In this document: in pieces, positions 1 to 13,048 of the stretch
Layout of the letters: each line of letters opens with the position of its first letter
Position numbering within the stretch: position 1 is the first letter of the stretch
NCBI RefSeq assembly: GCF_000208865.1
Contig: NC_018387.1
Location: forward strand, 1,302,001 to 1,366,000
Source: Neospora caninum Liverpool
Lineage: Eukaryota; Apicomplexa; Conoidasida; Eucoccidiorida; Sarcocystidae
Direction of reading: 5' to 3'
DNA: 64,000 nt
Position numbers and translations under genes: made by a program
Notes under the pieces: model-generated
The model's input: the letters and a program-made list of their open reading frames with translations, nothing else
What the model was told of the DNA's origin: nothing
The model's database searches: none

Positions 1-140
1 TGCTTTTTGAGCATATGCTGGATTGTGAATGAAAAAGCGTTTCAGTGCACATCGTTCCTGAGGTGACACACAGCCGACTGCATAGCTGTGCACGGCTCCG
101 AAAAGAGTTCCCCTGTTGACGCTTTCAACTGTTCGTGACG

Positions 141-3100
141 ATGGTGAATGTGAACCCTGTCGATGCTGTCGGTGAATCGAGGACACGGCCCGGAGTGACC
201 GTGGCCTTCGTCGAAGACATCGCTCGCGAGGCTGGTCACACTCTCCGAAAGTTTTTTTCCGATAGGGATAAGAAAGTCGACACGAAGGAATCTCCCGCCG
301 ACCTCGTCACGGAATTCGACAAAGCCATTGAGGACCACCTAAAGAAAAGGATTCGCGAGGCTTTTCCAACGCACCAGTTCTTATGCGAGGGTAAGAGTTA
401 AGGACGTGAGAATGCGGGCGCATCTGTGCTTGATAACGTAATTGACTGCGCAAGCCCCGGTTCCTGTCGCAAACCGCCATACTTCCAGGAGAATCCGGCC
501 GCTCTTTCGTCTCCAGATTCACTCTCTGCCTGCCTAGATTCGTTGTATCTGAAGAATGTTGATTCTTGTTCTATCTACGGCCCTTGTTTCGTCTCCGCAC
601 TCTCTTTAACGAACCACCTGGAGAAGAGGATCGAGTTCGGTGTGCTGATTCTTCGATGAAGTGAACGCGTGGTGTGCAGAACGAAAGTTTACCTCGTGTG
701 CAACGTGCGTGGCTCGTCTTTCGCAAGTAGAACAGCGTTTTCTTCTGGAGCGGAAGTCCACACAGTCGCTGACGGCTGCGGAGCTCGGTATCCAGAAACG
801 GGTACGAGAGAGCAAGCACCGTGTAGCGGGTAAACTGGGCTGTGGGTTCGCTCCCGCAAGGGAATCGATCGCTTCTTGTGAGACGGTGGAACAGAATGCT
901 CATACAAAAGATGAGTGAAGTTGAAGCAGCGCAGTGATCCGCGCTTTCCTGGTGGTCAAATATATGCGGGGGGTGGCTTCGCCAATCCCATAGGAACTCA
1001 ACGCCCTGCTACACTGTCGTCGGTTGCACTGGCGGTACACTGTACCGATGTATGTTGGTACAACGAACATATCTGGTGCAGCCCCCGTATCGTGAACTAA
1101 ACCGGCCATCCTTTCACAGATTCTTTAAGGCTCGGGAAATGCTGACAAGATAGTCGAGGCACGTACCCAACTGTTCGCTTTGCTCTGTGCGCATGACAGC
1201 ACAAACGGACATGTCTCGTGGTAACTGAAGTGTCAAGTGGGAGCAGGTTCGTCTTCTGTGTCGTCTGCAGAATCGAGCACACTGAATGATTGCCTAACAG
1301 ACGCCCCGACATGGGTGATTGACCCGGTAGGATATTCTGCCCCAAACTGCAAATTCTGAGCTCGGATCTCCTGCAGTGCCTACGATTCCCTGACGCTTTT
1401 GCGTTCAGTCCGGTGCCTGTGAATCAGGATGGCAGGGAAGCCGTCAGCTTTTGGTGTGAGTGCACGTCCCTCCGTCGCCATAGTAGAGCAGCCCGACGCT
1501 GCTTCCTTCAGCTTTTTCTGCCCAGGAAGTGGAGTTCTGACAGCCACGTGGGCGTCGGGTTCGGGGCGCAAACTGTTGTAAAACGAGAACCAGTTCGTTT
1601 TCGTTGAGAACCTCACCACGGCCAGATGTATACATAGTATTCCATATCTGCTGGGTGCTGCCCCGTCATGTTGTAGAGCAGAAAACCAGTTATCTCTCCA
1701 GATTCCGTTGCCACTGCAATCTGGTACTTGCTGCTAGGCGACGGCGCATTATGCTGTTTCTGGGTGTTTTCAGATTGACGGGACGACGAACTTCGTGCAT
1801 ACTCTTCCGTTTACCTGTGGTAAGAACGGTGTATATGCGCCTGGAGTGCGCGGGCACACTCACGCAACGCAGTAATCAATGAGGGAGGAGCGCCTCGGCT
1901 GCTAAGAGAACACTTCGCAGGCGTGCCTCATTTCTGCCGTCACCGTGACAGATTCACCTGATTGCTCCACTAATGACGACGGTGACACCCGAGATAGAAC
2001 CCGTGGATTTAGCGGTTTGGCGCAGGTGAACTCCGTGGGGTATTCTTGGAACGTATAGTGCGGCCGTCGGCCCTCCGTTTTGGTGTTAGGTGGCGTGTTT
2101 TGCTCAAAGTGTTTCATTGCTTTGTAACTGAATATGTACGGGACAGAGCAAGTTAGCGGGCGAAGAAGAGCATGCACATGCTTAGTGGCTCCGAGGAGAA
2201 GCCGCTCTTCGAAGAGTATCTGGCTGGGAAAAGGACGCCCATCAGGACCCGGGCTCAGGATACAGCCAATCGAGTCTCCACATCTTCTTGTGGATTTCAT
2301 TCAGTGTCGATTGCCTTCGCGGTGAACAAAGAGGTTGTCGTAGGCGTCGTCTATGCTCCAATCCTAGTAAGTCGTTTACTGTTGTTATGATAAAAGCCTC
2401 TAAATACTGTAGGGTTCCCTGCTTTAACTCCTTCGTTCGCGAATATTGGCACGTGCATGTTACATGCGAAAGAATATGGCCCAGCAGCATCAGTCTACAA
2501 GAATTACCACGGAAGGCCGGGTAGGAATGTGACGGTCGCCGTAGTATTCTTGTGGCCGTTGCATGCGACACTACATCACTTGGCATTCGGCGCCTGTGGG
2601 ATAGCATAGAAAGCACTTCATGAACTTGCAAGAGTATCGGAGAAACCTGAGTTTCTTTTTGCAGTTGCGCCGAAAGTCTCTTCGAGTCGTAACTTGGCAA
2701 GAGCTGCGATGTTACTGACGGTTTGTGTGGTCAGTGGTTGCCCCGCTGAAGCCCGTGCGGGCGGAGGCTGCGCTGCGTATCCTGATCGCGATTGTCCTTC
2801 CTTTCACTTCCGTTACCCACAGAATGAAATGTTCAGCGCTGAGAAGGGGAAAGGCGCCTTCTTAAATGGTGAACGCATCTACACGTCGGGACGGCGGGAT
2901 CCTTCTTGTGCGGTCGTATGCTGCGGCTTCTCCGTTGGCACGATTCGCAAGGTAAGGGTTGTGGCTGCCGTAAGCCATGGAGGTGTTTGACAATGAAGAC
3001 AGTTGCGGGTTCTGCTGTCAAACACTGACGGGTGTCCGAAGGAATAGAACACAGAGTCTCGCTGCTTGAAGAAGGAGGACCTCTATCATTGCACATCGTG

Positions 3101-4778
3101 CACAAGATAAGCCCAGCGTCCCCGCTGTTCGAAAAAAAAGAAACAGTAGAGAGCCGGTGAACACTGGACAGCCGTACTGGGTGGGGCAACAGTGCTACAG
3201 GCATGTTTTCAGCAATCGCGTTTGAAGCAAGAAGGCCGAGCCATGCAAAAAACCACGTGCTTACGCATCGCTGTAGCATCAACAGGCACGCACCGCTGCA
3301 AGACTCTGGAAGCACTAGACTTTGATATCTTCCCAGGGTGATAATTTGTGCGTTCGTGTGTGTTGTTGTCAGATTGATATGCCTGGCTGCGACCTCGCCG
3401 TTAAAACGGCCGCCCGCGACATCGAGCGTAAGTTCATTGAGCACTGGGCGGCACGTGAAACATTCTGCCTGCCTGTTGCACTGGGTTCACTCAGGCTGTG
3501 CGCACCGGTAGTTGCTCACTTTTCAGTGCATAGACCAGCCTTCAGATTCGAGCGCACGTGGAAGGTGAGGCCGACTAGTCCACGCAGATACGCACGGACT
3601 TGCTCACGAAGCCTCGAAGAATGACAAACACTGCCTTTTTCCAAAGAGGCAAACGCTTGACGAATTCCATTGGTACTCTTAGAAAGTCAGTGCATGACAC
3701 AATTGTATGCCACATCTGACGTGAACAAATGTCGTTCGAGGCGACGGCAGATTTATTTGTTCTGACCGAAGGGTAAGTATGTCAGCACTCCTCTGCATTT
3801 GCCCGTGTCAACAGGAACTGAAACTCACTGACAGTAGCGTTCGTCTACTTGCGCTTCTTTGTAGGATGCGTTCTGAACAACTTGACTTACTGCTCACACA
3901 ACTGTCGCGATATACGGCATCTCGGATCGACGGCCCTTGAGCTTTGCTACGTTGGTAAGCATCTCCGGTTTGCTGATCGTCATTCGGCGGCGGACGCGAG
4001 TGTGGACGGAAAACAAATTTCGCTTCCTCTCCGAGACCAGAAACTGCCCGTGCCAAAAAGGCTTCATGACTGTCTTACGCGCCTTCAGACGTGTCTGCAT
4101 GTTGCGTTTTCAGCGGCTGGTCGGATGGATGCATACCAGTCCCTTGGCCCGAAGGAATGGGTAAGTCATCCCGGCACGCAGGAATATGGGGCGCTGGCCG
4201 CTTCAGTGCTACACAAGGCTGTGGAGCAGGGGCGTCTGGAATGCAGTAGCTGTCGTCTTGATATACCTGCAACTCCCGTGCTTGTTGGGACTGGCGGGGC
4301 CCTAACTCGAGCGGTACCGGCCTTGTCTTCTCTTGTCCAGGACTTCGCGGCAGGAATTCTAATTGTACAGGAGGCGGGAGGATGTGTGATTGACTTCGAC
4401 GGAAAGCCGGTGAGTCCTACGTTCCGTTGAGTGTATTTCATGGAAGAATGAGCATCGGCGTATTTTCGAATTGTGTGTGTAGTCAGCTGGACAACCTCTC
4501 TCAACAAAGCAGCCATCAGCTTCAGAAACGAGTAACAGATCCACGAGTCAACAGTCAGCTGTTGCCAAGCAGTGACGGCACGAGAAGCAGATACGTCAAA
4601 GGAAGTCGTTTCGTTGTTTTGGACCGTTAATGCGCGAGCCGAGGGTCTTGGATTTCGCGTTATGCCCTGTTGTGGCCGATGTCTGCAGCTAGAGCTTCAT
4701 CAACGACGTGCGATTGCTGGAAGCACAGAGGAACTAGCCAGATCCTTCGTGGGCAACCTTATGGCTCCCGGGCTGTAA
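141..4778 (+). CDS. Inositol monophosphatase family protein, 10 exons, intact
   Basis: Predicted Mg-dependent phosphatase that hydrolyses inositol monophosphates (IMPase/FIG superfamily), presumably cytosolic. Exons: 141-390, 1271-1326, 1774-1819, 2305-2366, 2823-2951, 3373-3427, 3865-3954, 4114-4160, 4341-4409, 4689-4778; all junctions are GT-AG and in phase, giving 297 residues, the usual family length. Exons 1 and 2 join to give the metal-binding FLCEES (normally GEES, so Gly is replaced by Cys). Exons 2 and 3 join to give WVIDPIDGTTNFVH, with both catalytic aspartates. Exons 7 to 9 give GSTALELCYV and WDFAAG with the third metal aspartate, followed by EAGG. The C-terminus has the QRRAIAGS helix. 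ATG 141 is the first in-frame start; a GTG lies two codons upstream. IMPase assignment is strong; the exact substrate (inositol phosphate versus another phosphomonoester) is not readable from the sequence. Confidence 0.9.
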
Positions 4779-6598
4779 GCATGCATCGCTGAAAGGAGAT
4801 AACAAAACTAACAAGGCAGGGGTTTCCCGCTCTGGACTAAATATGTCGGCACACGTGTGAGATTAAAGCCCGGGATACCGATTACTGCAGTAACGGCAGA
4901 TGCCAACACGTGCGCTGCATCTTAACCCTGATATCCAGTTACGGAGTGAACTGTCGTGTGGGTCTTTTTACCGTTTCGATCACAAGCTGCATCGTCATGG
5001 CCCCTCGGATCAGACATTGAGAGCACGATATCCCTGTTTACCATTTCCCTCCTTTTGTGGCCGTTGTGTGTGCGCCGGTTGTGCAGGACGCCGCCCAGTC
5101 TTCAAGAAATAGGGGCAAACATCTAGGATCACGTACTGTGCCTTAGAAATACAGCAAGGTGTGCATAGACAAACAGGCTGGCGACGCTTTTTTTAAACAC
5201 AGTCCCGTTTCATCGACTGAGTTTCGTCGGTGTCTCTTGCTGCCCACGACAACTTCCGTGCCAGAACTCCTCTTGCTAACCCCACCTATCGTGACGTGCT
5301 TTTGAGGATCGTGCGATATCGGTGGCCGGAAGACGGCCCGTTTACCCGGAAGCACAGGCGCTCCCGATGGCTCGAGCCTGACGTTGCCAACACTGGACTA
5401 CAACGATAGCCTTCTACCATAGTTTCACGTTTTAAGTTTCTTTTTTGTCGCTGGACAGCAGAGGTTTGTGTGCTGATCCTGGCATATGAGTACTACGCGT
5501 GCACCGTCGTGTGTCGCTCTATCCATGGCATCTGTTTCCTTCCATTCGTGCTCCTGTCGTAGCTCCACAGCAGTTGATGGCCCGGGCGTCAAAACGCTGT
5601 GTTCTGCAAAGAAGCCCGTTTTGGAAGCTGCCGCGGAGCAGCTGAAGTGGCATGGGGGAGAAGATGTAGCAGTTGTGGTCTACTGAATCACAACTGTGTG
5701 TAGTCAACGTGCCTTGCTGACTGTCGATCGAGACCCTCTCGAGGCAAATGGTTGTAGGGCGTGTTCCGCTTCCGCGTGCTTTGTTGTCAACTAATCCTGG
5801 CAGAGCCTCGACACCTTGAGGTTCCCACCAGCGGAGATGTGAAGTCGTTCGTTTGCCTCGAATAAAATATGCCCCAGCATTCCAAGACTGTGTGTGCATT
5901 GTGGCCATCCAGCTTTCACTGCCCATTAATGAAGAAGCCTAACTCTGAGCCGTGCCTTCGGCCAACACCGCCCCATCGACCTACAGGTTTGGAAAACGAA
6001 GGAATGCCTGTACATGGAGTTCAGAATAGGAGTTAACGGCATGTTTTGTTTCGGTGCCGATGGGTACGATCATTTCCTCGCCTGTTTTTCACGAAACAAA
6101 TTTAGACTGGGCACACCGCGGAAGTTGTCGTATTTTCCCGCAGAAGTTACAGCAGCGTCTTTTCCATGATAGAACAAAATATTTATACGCTACAACAGGG
6201 AGAAGGAGAATTAAGTCTCATGCCGGGCCGCCAGAAAGGCACCGTTACAATATGCGGTAATCTAGGGTGGATGCGAGTCCGTCCGCTGCGGCACTTGCTG
6301 TCGGTGTGGCTCATTGCTGAAGGCCATCCCTCTATAACTGCACCACCTAACGGACACTTGACGTTCTTCGTCCAGCTTAAAAGTGATAGCGGGAGCCCCG
6401 CGTTTGTGGATGCTGATCGGTCGAATACGCTGTCCCGTTTCTCACGTTTTTGCTGATTGTCGTGATTAAACGCTGGTACAGCACATCTCCTGCCCCATCA
6501 TGCCAGTATCGCGCAGCGCCTCCCTGTAGATTCAATTTCGGCTAAAAGCAGGAAGCTCAAGAATCGGTTCTGAAACGATTTTCACCGCCTGTCCGCGG
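4779..6598. other. Intergenic, convergent 3' ends
   Basis: About 1.8 kb between the stop of the IMPase gene (+) and the stop of the PAN gene (-). It should hold both 3' untranslated regions. Open frames here (for example 5519-5926 on - and 5486-5686 on +) have no splice-supported continuation or recognisable motif. I see no RNA gene or repeat. Confidence 0.5.
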
Positions 6599-9500
6599 TC
6601 ATAGAAGGCAGTCGGATCCGGCAGTCACCGATCCAGACACAAAGTTTTTTGTCGTGTCGTCGCGTTTGTAGGTCGATAGTGCCGCCGCCGTTTTCAAATA
6701 GCATAATCCAGATTCTTTATCCATGGTCCAGAACGTGCATCCCACGCTGGCGGCGCAGTAGGCGGCGCATTGTTGGGAGTTTTGCATAACTATGCCCTGG
6801 GCTGTACCGGTATCAGCGCCTGGGTCACCAATAGCGAAGAAGTCTCCCCCTGTCAGCGCCACACCTTCGCGCTCGCAAGGCGCACTCTGCCCAATAGCAT
6901 TGGTATCGGTTGTGCCGCCAATTTTAGTTTCGTCCTCTCGTGTCCTGTATGCATCCAGATGAAGAGGGACTTTCTCCCTGATGGTGTTTGGCGGCTGGGT
7001 GTTCGTTTGCGAACCGCGAACATCGTCTCTTGTTCCTATCCCGGCACGGGTTCCCCTGTCTCCATGGTCATCATGCTTGTTTCCCTTCGTCACATGGGCG
7101 TCATTCGTAGTTACGTCTGGTCCAGCCATTTCCATATGCTTATTCCGTTCTTTGTCGTTTCCTGAAACTGGTGACGACAGAGTGTCGGTGTGTCGAAGCG
7201 GAGAGGCAGTGGGTTCAGCGGCATTTTCTTTTGAGGTTGGCTGCTCCTTGACTTGCTTGGGCGAAGCGCCATTCTGTGCCACTGCATCCTGCCGGATGGC
7301 TCCGGGATTTTTCCCTTGCAGATGTTTGTCACGGTTTTTCTCGTCTCGTGCCAGGAAGCCTCCTCCCGTTCCCATTCGGAATCCGCTAAACGGAAACCAG
7401 GAAGAAATCAACGAGCTCACGCCATTCTCTTTCGTTTGAGTCTCTACCCTGTTGCCGACTAGTCCTGTCGGCAGTCCGTTCAAAAGGCCATCCCTAGCAC
7501 TGCTCTGATCATTTCGACGGCTTGATTTGGGTTGGGTTCCTTTGATGGTTTTGCCACCATCTGCTTCATTCATTGAGAAAGTTCCCAAAAGTTCCGCGAG
7601 CGCTCCGGCGGGCCAAAAAGAGCTTCCGAACTTCAGTGAAGGGAGTAGGCTGGGCGCATCATCTCCACCGGAAAGAATCATCCGGCGGTTGAGTCGCGGA
7701 GAACGGTGTGAGGCACTAATATTGGGGCAAAAACGAGGCCCAGATGCGAAGGTTTCTCGTCTAGTGAACCGGCTATTGGTAGCCGCGTTAACGTCCTTCA
7801 AAAAGCATTTTGCTGTCTTTTTGTCGTACGTCCAGAAGAAACACAGCTGGGTGCGAGAACACTTCCACCAGCAGTCATGTGCAGACGGGGTTGTCGATGG
7901 ATTTTCGGAGCCAATATCCAAATCATGACCCTCATACATGAAACCTTTCTTGGCACAAGCTGGTAACTGTTCTGATATTGGATGACCTTTATCACCTGAA
8001 TCTGCTTGGTCAGCTTCGTGGAGGCTTGTCTCCTGCTGTGAACCCTCTGACTTGCCCGTTGCCGGAGTGCTTTCGCTGCTTTGTAGAGGTTCGCCGAGCT
8101 GGCTAGAAGAAGCGCCTATGCAGTGCCTTGCACCAAAAAGACCAGACAGTGCCGCCTCCTCTTCACCGGCCGGACCGTCTGGCGATTCACCAACTACACG
8201 CTTGGCCGTGTGAGCATCCGAAGCAAGCAAGAAACAGCGTTTTGTTTTGAACTTGTAGGTCCAGCTGACGCAGCCTAGCTCCGCGGCGCATAATAGGTCG
8301 CATTGCTCCGGGGAATAGACAGCTGTCTCCTCGCGAACCACATGATCTCTGGATAAGTTGAATTCTATCCCTGGCTGGTAACATAAATCTGAAGAAGTGA
8401 TTGAATCGCATAAAAGAGCACTGGCAAACTCATAAAAACGAACCTCCAACATGGATGGACAAGGGGGCTGCACGGCCCATGAAAGAGAAAGGAAATGTTC
8501 CTCAGTCGCAACTCACGGTCGGTCGGATAGCACGATTTTCGTTTTCCTGACTCTCTGCTTGCATTATTCCCTGTGATCACCTCCGGTAAATGTATGCCCT
8601 CACAAAATTGACAAAAAGGCATGCAACACTCGTGGGGGTACTCTTATGATTGCCTATTATTTGCTACCTTGGCAGCGGAGCCGCCGGATCCCCTCGTGAT
8701 CCTGACGGAGATTCGATAGTTCCGTGTGCTTACGGGGAGAAGATCGCAGTTGTTCTAAACTTGCGCTCTCGCCCCATCAAATATGAGTGTAGAACGTTCA
8801 GGCCATAACATGTGAGGCACCTACCTAGTGGAGATTTCGGAGGGAAGATCGGGGAAAATTGTCTACAGCGGTGCGACCCAACCGTTATCTTTGTATCTGT
8901 TTCCGCTGAAAGAGCTGAACGAGAATGATTCTCGTGTGGTTTCCATGACTTCCATGCGTGTCGATTCATGAGCAGGCACACATTGGTTTCTTGATCATAG
9001 CGCCAAAAAACGCAAGCGTCTCGCTCGTTTATCACCTCGGCTTGCTCGCCACCCGGCACCTCAAGGTTGCTGGATGCGACAGCTGCGTGTTGAACGCATC
9101 GGGTGTGACAGCCGCTCCAGTCGGCAGCTGTAGTTTCCAGTAATATGTCCGCGGAATGCGGATACAGGTCCCCCTCCTCGAAGGTACAGTTGGACCAGTC
9201 TGAATATAACCGTATACAGAGCCAGAATCCAGAAGCACTCAGCCTGACAAGTCGAAATTGTAATGCTTCGCGGGGATTGCAGTATGCGTCATCTAAGAGA
9301 AAAAACCATGGCGGCTGGTTGCCTTGCGGTGGGATCCTATATGCCATAGCAATCACCATTGACTGTGCTACCAGAGGTGTTTCATTGGACAAGACTATTT
9401 GGACCGGCATTACCTTGGGATAATTCGGAATCGTCAACCTCCATTAGCCGCCGAACATGTCTATCAATAGCTTGGTTTGTTTTGCAGCGTTTTGCGCCCG

Positions 9501-12500
9501 AGATCAGTCCATCGGTGGTTGAGGTTTCTCCCTGGTTCGCGGCTTGCTGTCCGCTGGTCACATCCACTAGATCTCGGCCCTTGAGGACGCAGAAGCGTTG
9601 ATACGATTTGTAAGTCCAGTAGAAACAATATGGATCCATTACGCATTCAGCGTGGCATTGCAACGCCGACGAAGAGGATGTGATCACGCGGGTGTAACCG
9701 GTTTTCGCGGTCAGGATGTCCACACCAACCAGATAGCATGGTTCTACAAGCAGAGCACCGGACACAGTCGAAACCAGCGACACAGAAGACAAACTAGTGT
9801 TGAGCGAGGGAACGTCGACGCCAGCACTCGTCGACTGACGCGGATGCTGAGTGCCAAACCATGAATGCAACGCCTGTGCTGTGCACGATTTGCCGTCGCT
9901 CAGTAGCTGCCCGCTTTCCGGCCGCTGTTATCCTACCAGAAGGATAGGGGTCCGGGAGCACGTTGCAGTTCTTCAACCCAGAAATGAGGTCCTTTGTCGC
10001 CGTAGAATCACTGTGCAGACCTTCGGGTGCGTACGCATTCTTCAAATAGCACCAGCGCCGTGCCTGGTTAAAAGTCCAGTAGTAACACGTATCGACGAAT
10101 TTGCAGTGCTCGGCGCATTCACCTGCTGTATGAATCTCTCCCGCCTCAAGCTTCTTCACATCGAATCCATAGAAGTCCACTCCCCTTTTGAAGCACTGAC
10201 CAGCGTTCGGGCCTGACGCAGCGAAGTACGGAAACAACACGCAAACAAGGCGAAGTTGACCTGACGAACTGGCGGACAATGGTGTCATCGTGCCAGCTAG
10301 GCCCTGTTGAAGAGTGCGGACGTTATGGGCGGCATACCTTCTGGCTTCCCGCTTCCTGGCGGTGACGTTGCAGGAGGCAGTGTCGAAGGCGGCAGTGTCT
10401 GCTGTGGAATTGCTGTGGGACCGATCGCGTTTGTGGTATACAGGCTCCTACTAGTCGTGGGCGAAACTGTTGACGTCGTTGTGTAATTTGATGAGGCGGA
10501 GCCGTTGGGTAGATGTGGAACCTCGGAATCCCCCAACGGAGAGGAAGAGCCTGGAAAAGAAGCGCGCGCGGAGGCTGGACAGCACAGATGCCGGGTGAGG
10601 AAGGCAGTCTAACAGAAAGGGCACCAGGAGCAGATTGACAAGGCAGTAATCTGCTGCTGGAAGAGCGGTTTTTAAAAACGAATATGGCGGATGCTCCCTG
10701 TGGAAGCATTTTCGAGCTCTGAGGGAACTCAATTCAAACCCGTGCAGAGAAACCAACTTGAGTGGTCAACTAGTTCACTACAGGGAGATGCAGGCGCCGT
10801 CAATCTTGATTTCTGTGCTCAAGGTCGAGGGGAAACGGGACGGCAACCAAAACCATCGATAGTGCATCGATAACAGGTCATGATGCTCTGCCTGGTAGTG
10901 TAAAAATTACTTCCACGTCCTTTCCCGAACCGTAGTTCCCCACACTGTCTCTGGATCTCCATTATCAGAAACCGTTCCTTTGGCTCAACTGTGGACACTT
11001 ACCGGTTGGCTGATCCTTTACTGGCGCGCCACTGATGGAGTATGCCGATCTGGCAACTCTGATAACATTGCCTAGCACGGTGCCGGCACGACGGCCAAAC
11101 TCCGATTGCCTTCCCAGAATGTGGGAATTGGTTTGACTCATCAAATCGGCATTCACAGCTTCAACAAGTTCTGTTGTACCAATCTCTCCTCTACCGATCG
11201 AATCAAGCAGGTCCCATTGGATCCTGACACACGGAGTTGAAGATGTGCCGATTTGAGTTTGATCCGTCAGGGAACGCGTGAAGTTGCAGCCTGGGGTGAA
11301 GGACAGGGGCGTGCTCATGGGCTCCGGCCTGTGGACGATGTTAGTTGTGTTTAGGTATACCGAAATGTCGTTGTCTTGGATAGAAAAGAGCCGTACATCG
11401 GACTCGGATACATTCCACAGGTATTTCAGCCGACCGGGGATGGAGTCGATGACAGCTTCAGCGAACATTCGCCGAAGCTCACCTGGCTCACCGTTGAATG
11501 CCTGAACCAAAGTCAAAGCGCTCTCCCCGGGAGCATCAAACGAAGCTGCCACCAAAGGTACTACAGTGACGTCCGTTCCTGTCGATGGTGCTGGGCCAGT
11601 GCGTTTGTAGGTAGTGGCGCGGACCCGCAACAGCTCATCGCCTCCCACCACCAAGTCGAAATCTTTGTTGACCGTTCGCTGCCTTCTGTTCGCCTTCTTC
11701 CACAACTGGAAAAGCTGCTGACCGTCGAGTTCCTCTTCTTCTCCCAATTTAGCGGTTTCCCCTGCCAGAACATCTGTCTCCTCAGGCAGTTCTTCTGTGT
11801 ATTCATTCGTGATACCCTCGCTTTGCTTCATGAGCGGGGCAGGAGTCGGCGTGCCGAACCCACGCAGCTCTGGAGTGGGGATGAAAGCTGGGTACTCCCT
11901 ATCACGAATAGAAAACCTGTTTTCTTCGTCAAGCTTATGGCTGTTGCCTTCCTGTCTTGCGACAGTCGACGACCTAGGCTTGTTTTCCGTATAGCGAGCA
12001 GGATCGTTCAGATCTCGTCTAGGCACTTTTGTGATTTTCCTCTGAGACAACGGTCCTCTAGATTGCTCAGCAGTCTTCTGAGACACACCGACTCGAGTGG
12101 CGAGAAGACTTCTGAATTCATCTTCAAACTCGGCTGCATCGAGGCCGAGGGCTTCCACCTGTGGCAGAAGCGAGGGGAGGACCTGGAGAATTTGCCTGTT
12201 TGTCAAAACTACGTCCCGCTTATACAGTTCCTGCAGCAGCTGCTGCGCCAGTTCACGGGCAGTCGGGTTAGGGTCGCTTGATTCGGATGCAGGACTGCAG
12301 GCACCAGGACAACACAGACCATGCAGAAGCATATCTAAACAGATCAATCCCTGTCGGTTTGCATAACGCACAAGCGAATGCGTGAAGCACCCCTACAGTT
12401 GTTGGGAAGGGGGGGGCGAAAGAGTCCGATACATTCCAAGTGGACTTTCCGGACTTGGCTCGAGCGGAATTATCTTGTCCTAGACGTGTGCTTCATTTCC

Positions 12501-13048
12501 TGTAGTTCGTTCATCTGCCAGTCCCAAGTAACTGAAGGGGGTAAAATGCAAACGTGAGACGTATTTGTACGGAGGGAAAACGAGTTCGACCCAGCATCAA
12601 CGTAATGCCAATCGCTGCACAACTGCAGCTACACGCCTCGGGTGTTCATAGAACGATACAGCCCCATGTTTGTATCTTAAGGACAAAGAATCAACAACCT
12701 GGATTGGCAACACACAGTTTCGCGCTATGGGATGATTGTCTGCCATGCGTGTCGTGACCTTGCGTGTGCAATGCCATTGAAATAACCTTACCCGGATAAC
12801 ATACGAGGAGCGTATTCCTCTTGGTACCGTCTTCCCTCGACAGACGCGGAACGGTGTCTGTTCCCACCGTCTGTCGAACGCTGGTCCTCATAGTTGATGG
12901 CTCTGTCACACAGGCTTGGAGAAGCCAGTGTGGCTGCCAGCACGATAAAAACAATAGCTACATCCCCGTGACCGATCATACGTCTGGGTCGCCGTCGGGG
13001 ATTTGAGACGATCGGGTATGGGACATCCTCCGCTGACGATGGCTCCAT
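6599..13048 (-). CDS. Secreted/membrane protein with six PAN/apple domains
   Basis: Exons in transcript order: 13048-12792, 12294-11003, 10550-10338, 10212-9937, 9743-9414, 9199-8825, 8388-6599; 4,533 nt, 1,510 residues. All introns after the second exon are phase 1. Residues about 25-47 form a hydrophobic signal/anchor (VAIVFIVLAATLASPSLC). Residues 86-516 are a region with no family I recognise. Exon 3 (517-587) is a Thr/Pro/Ser-rich, mucin-like linker. Exons 4, 5 and 6 each encode one PAN/apple unit, with motifs such as CYYWTFNQ, CFYWTYKS and CVFWRYDQ. Exon 7 holds three more (CVSWTYKF, CFFWTYDK, CTFWTMDK) separated by a long polar linker. PAN domains bind sugars or proteins, and TgMIC4 has six apple domains, so an adhesin-like role is inferred. 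No C-terminal transmembrane segment is evident, suggesting secretion. The ATG at 13123 is an alternative start, giving 25 extra residues. Confidence 0.87.

Noticed and set aside
2259..3954. IMPase as a pseudogene with frameshifts
   Set aside because: A first model using acceptors at 2258 and 3864 without the 1774-1819 and 3373-3427 exons seemed frameshifted. Adding those two exons restores phase, all motifs and a 3n total.
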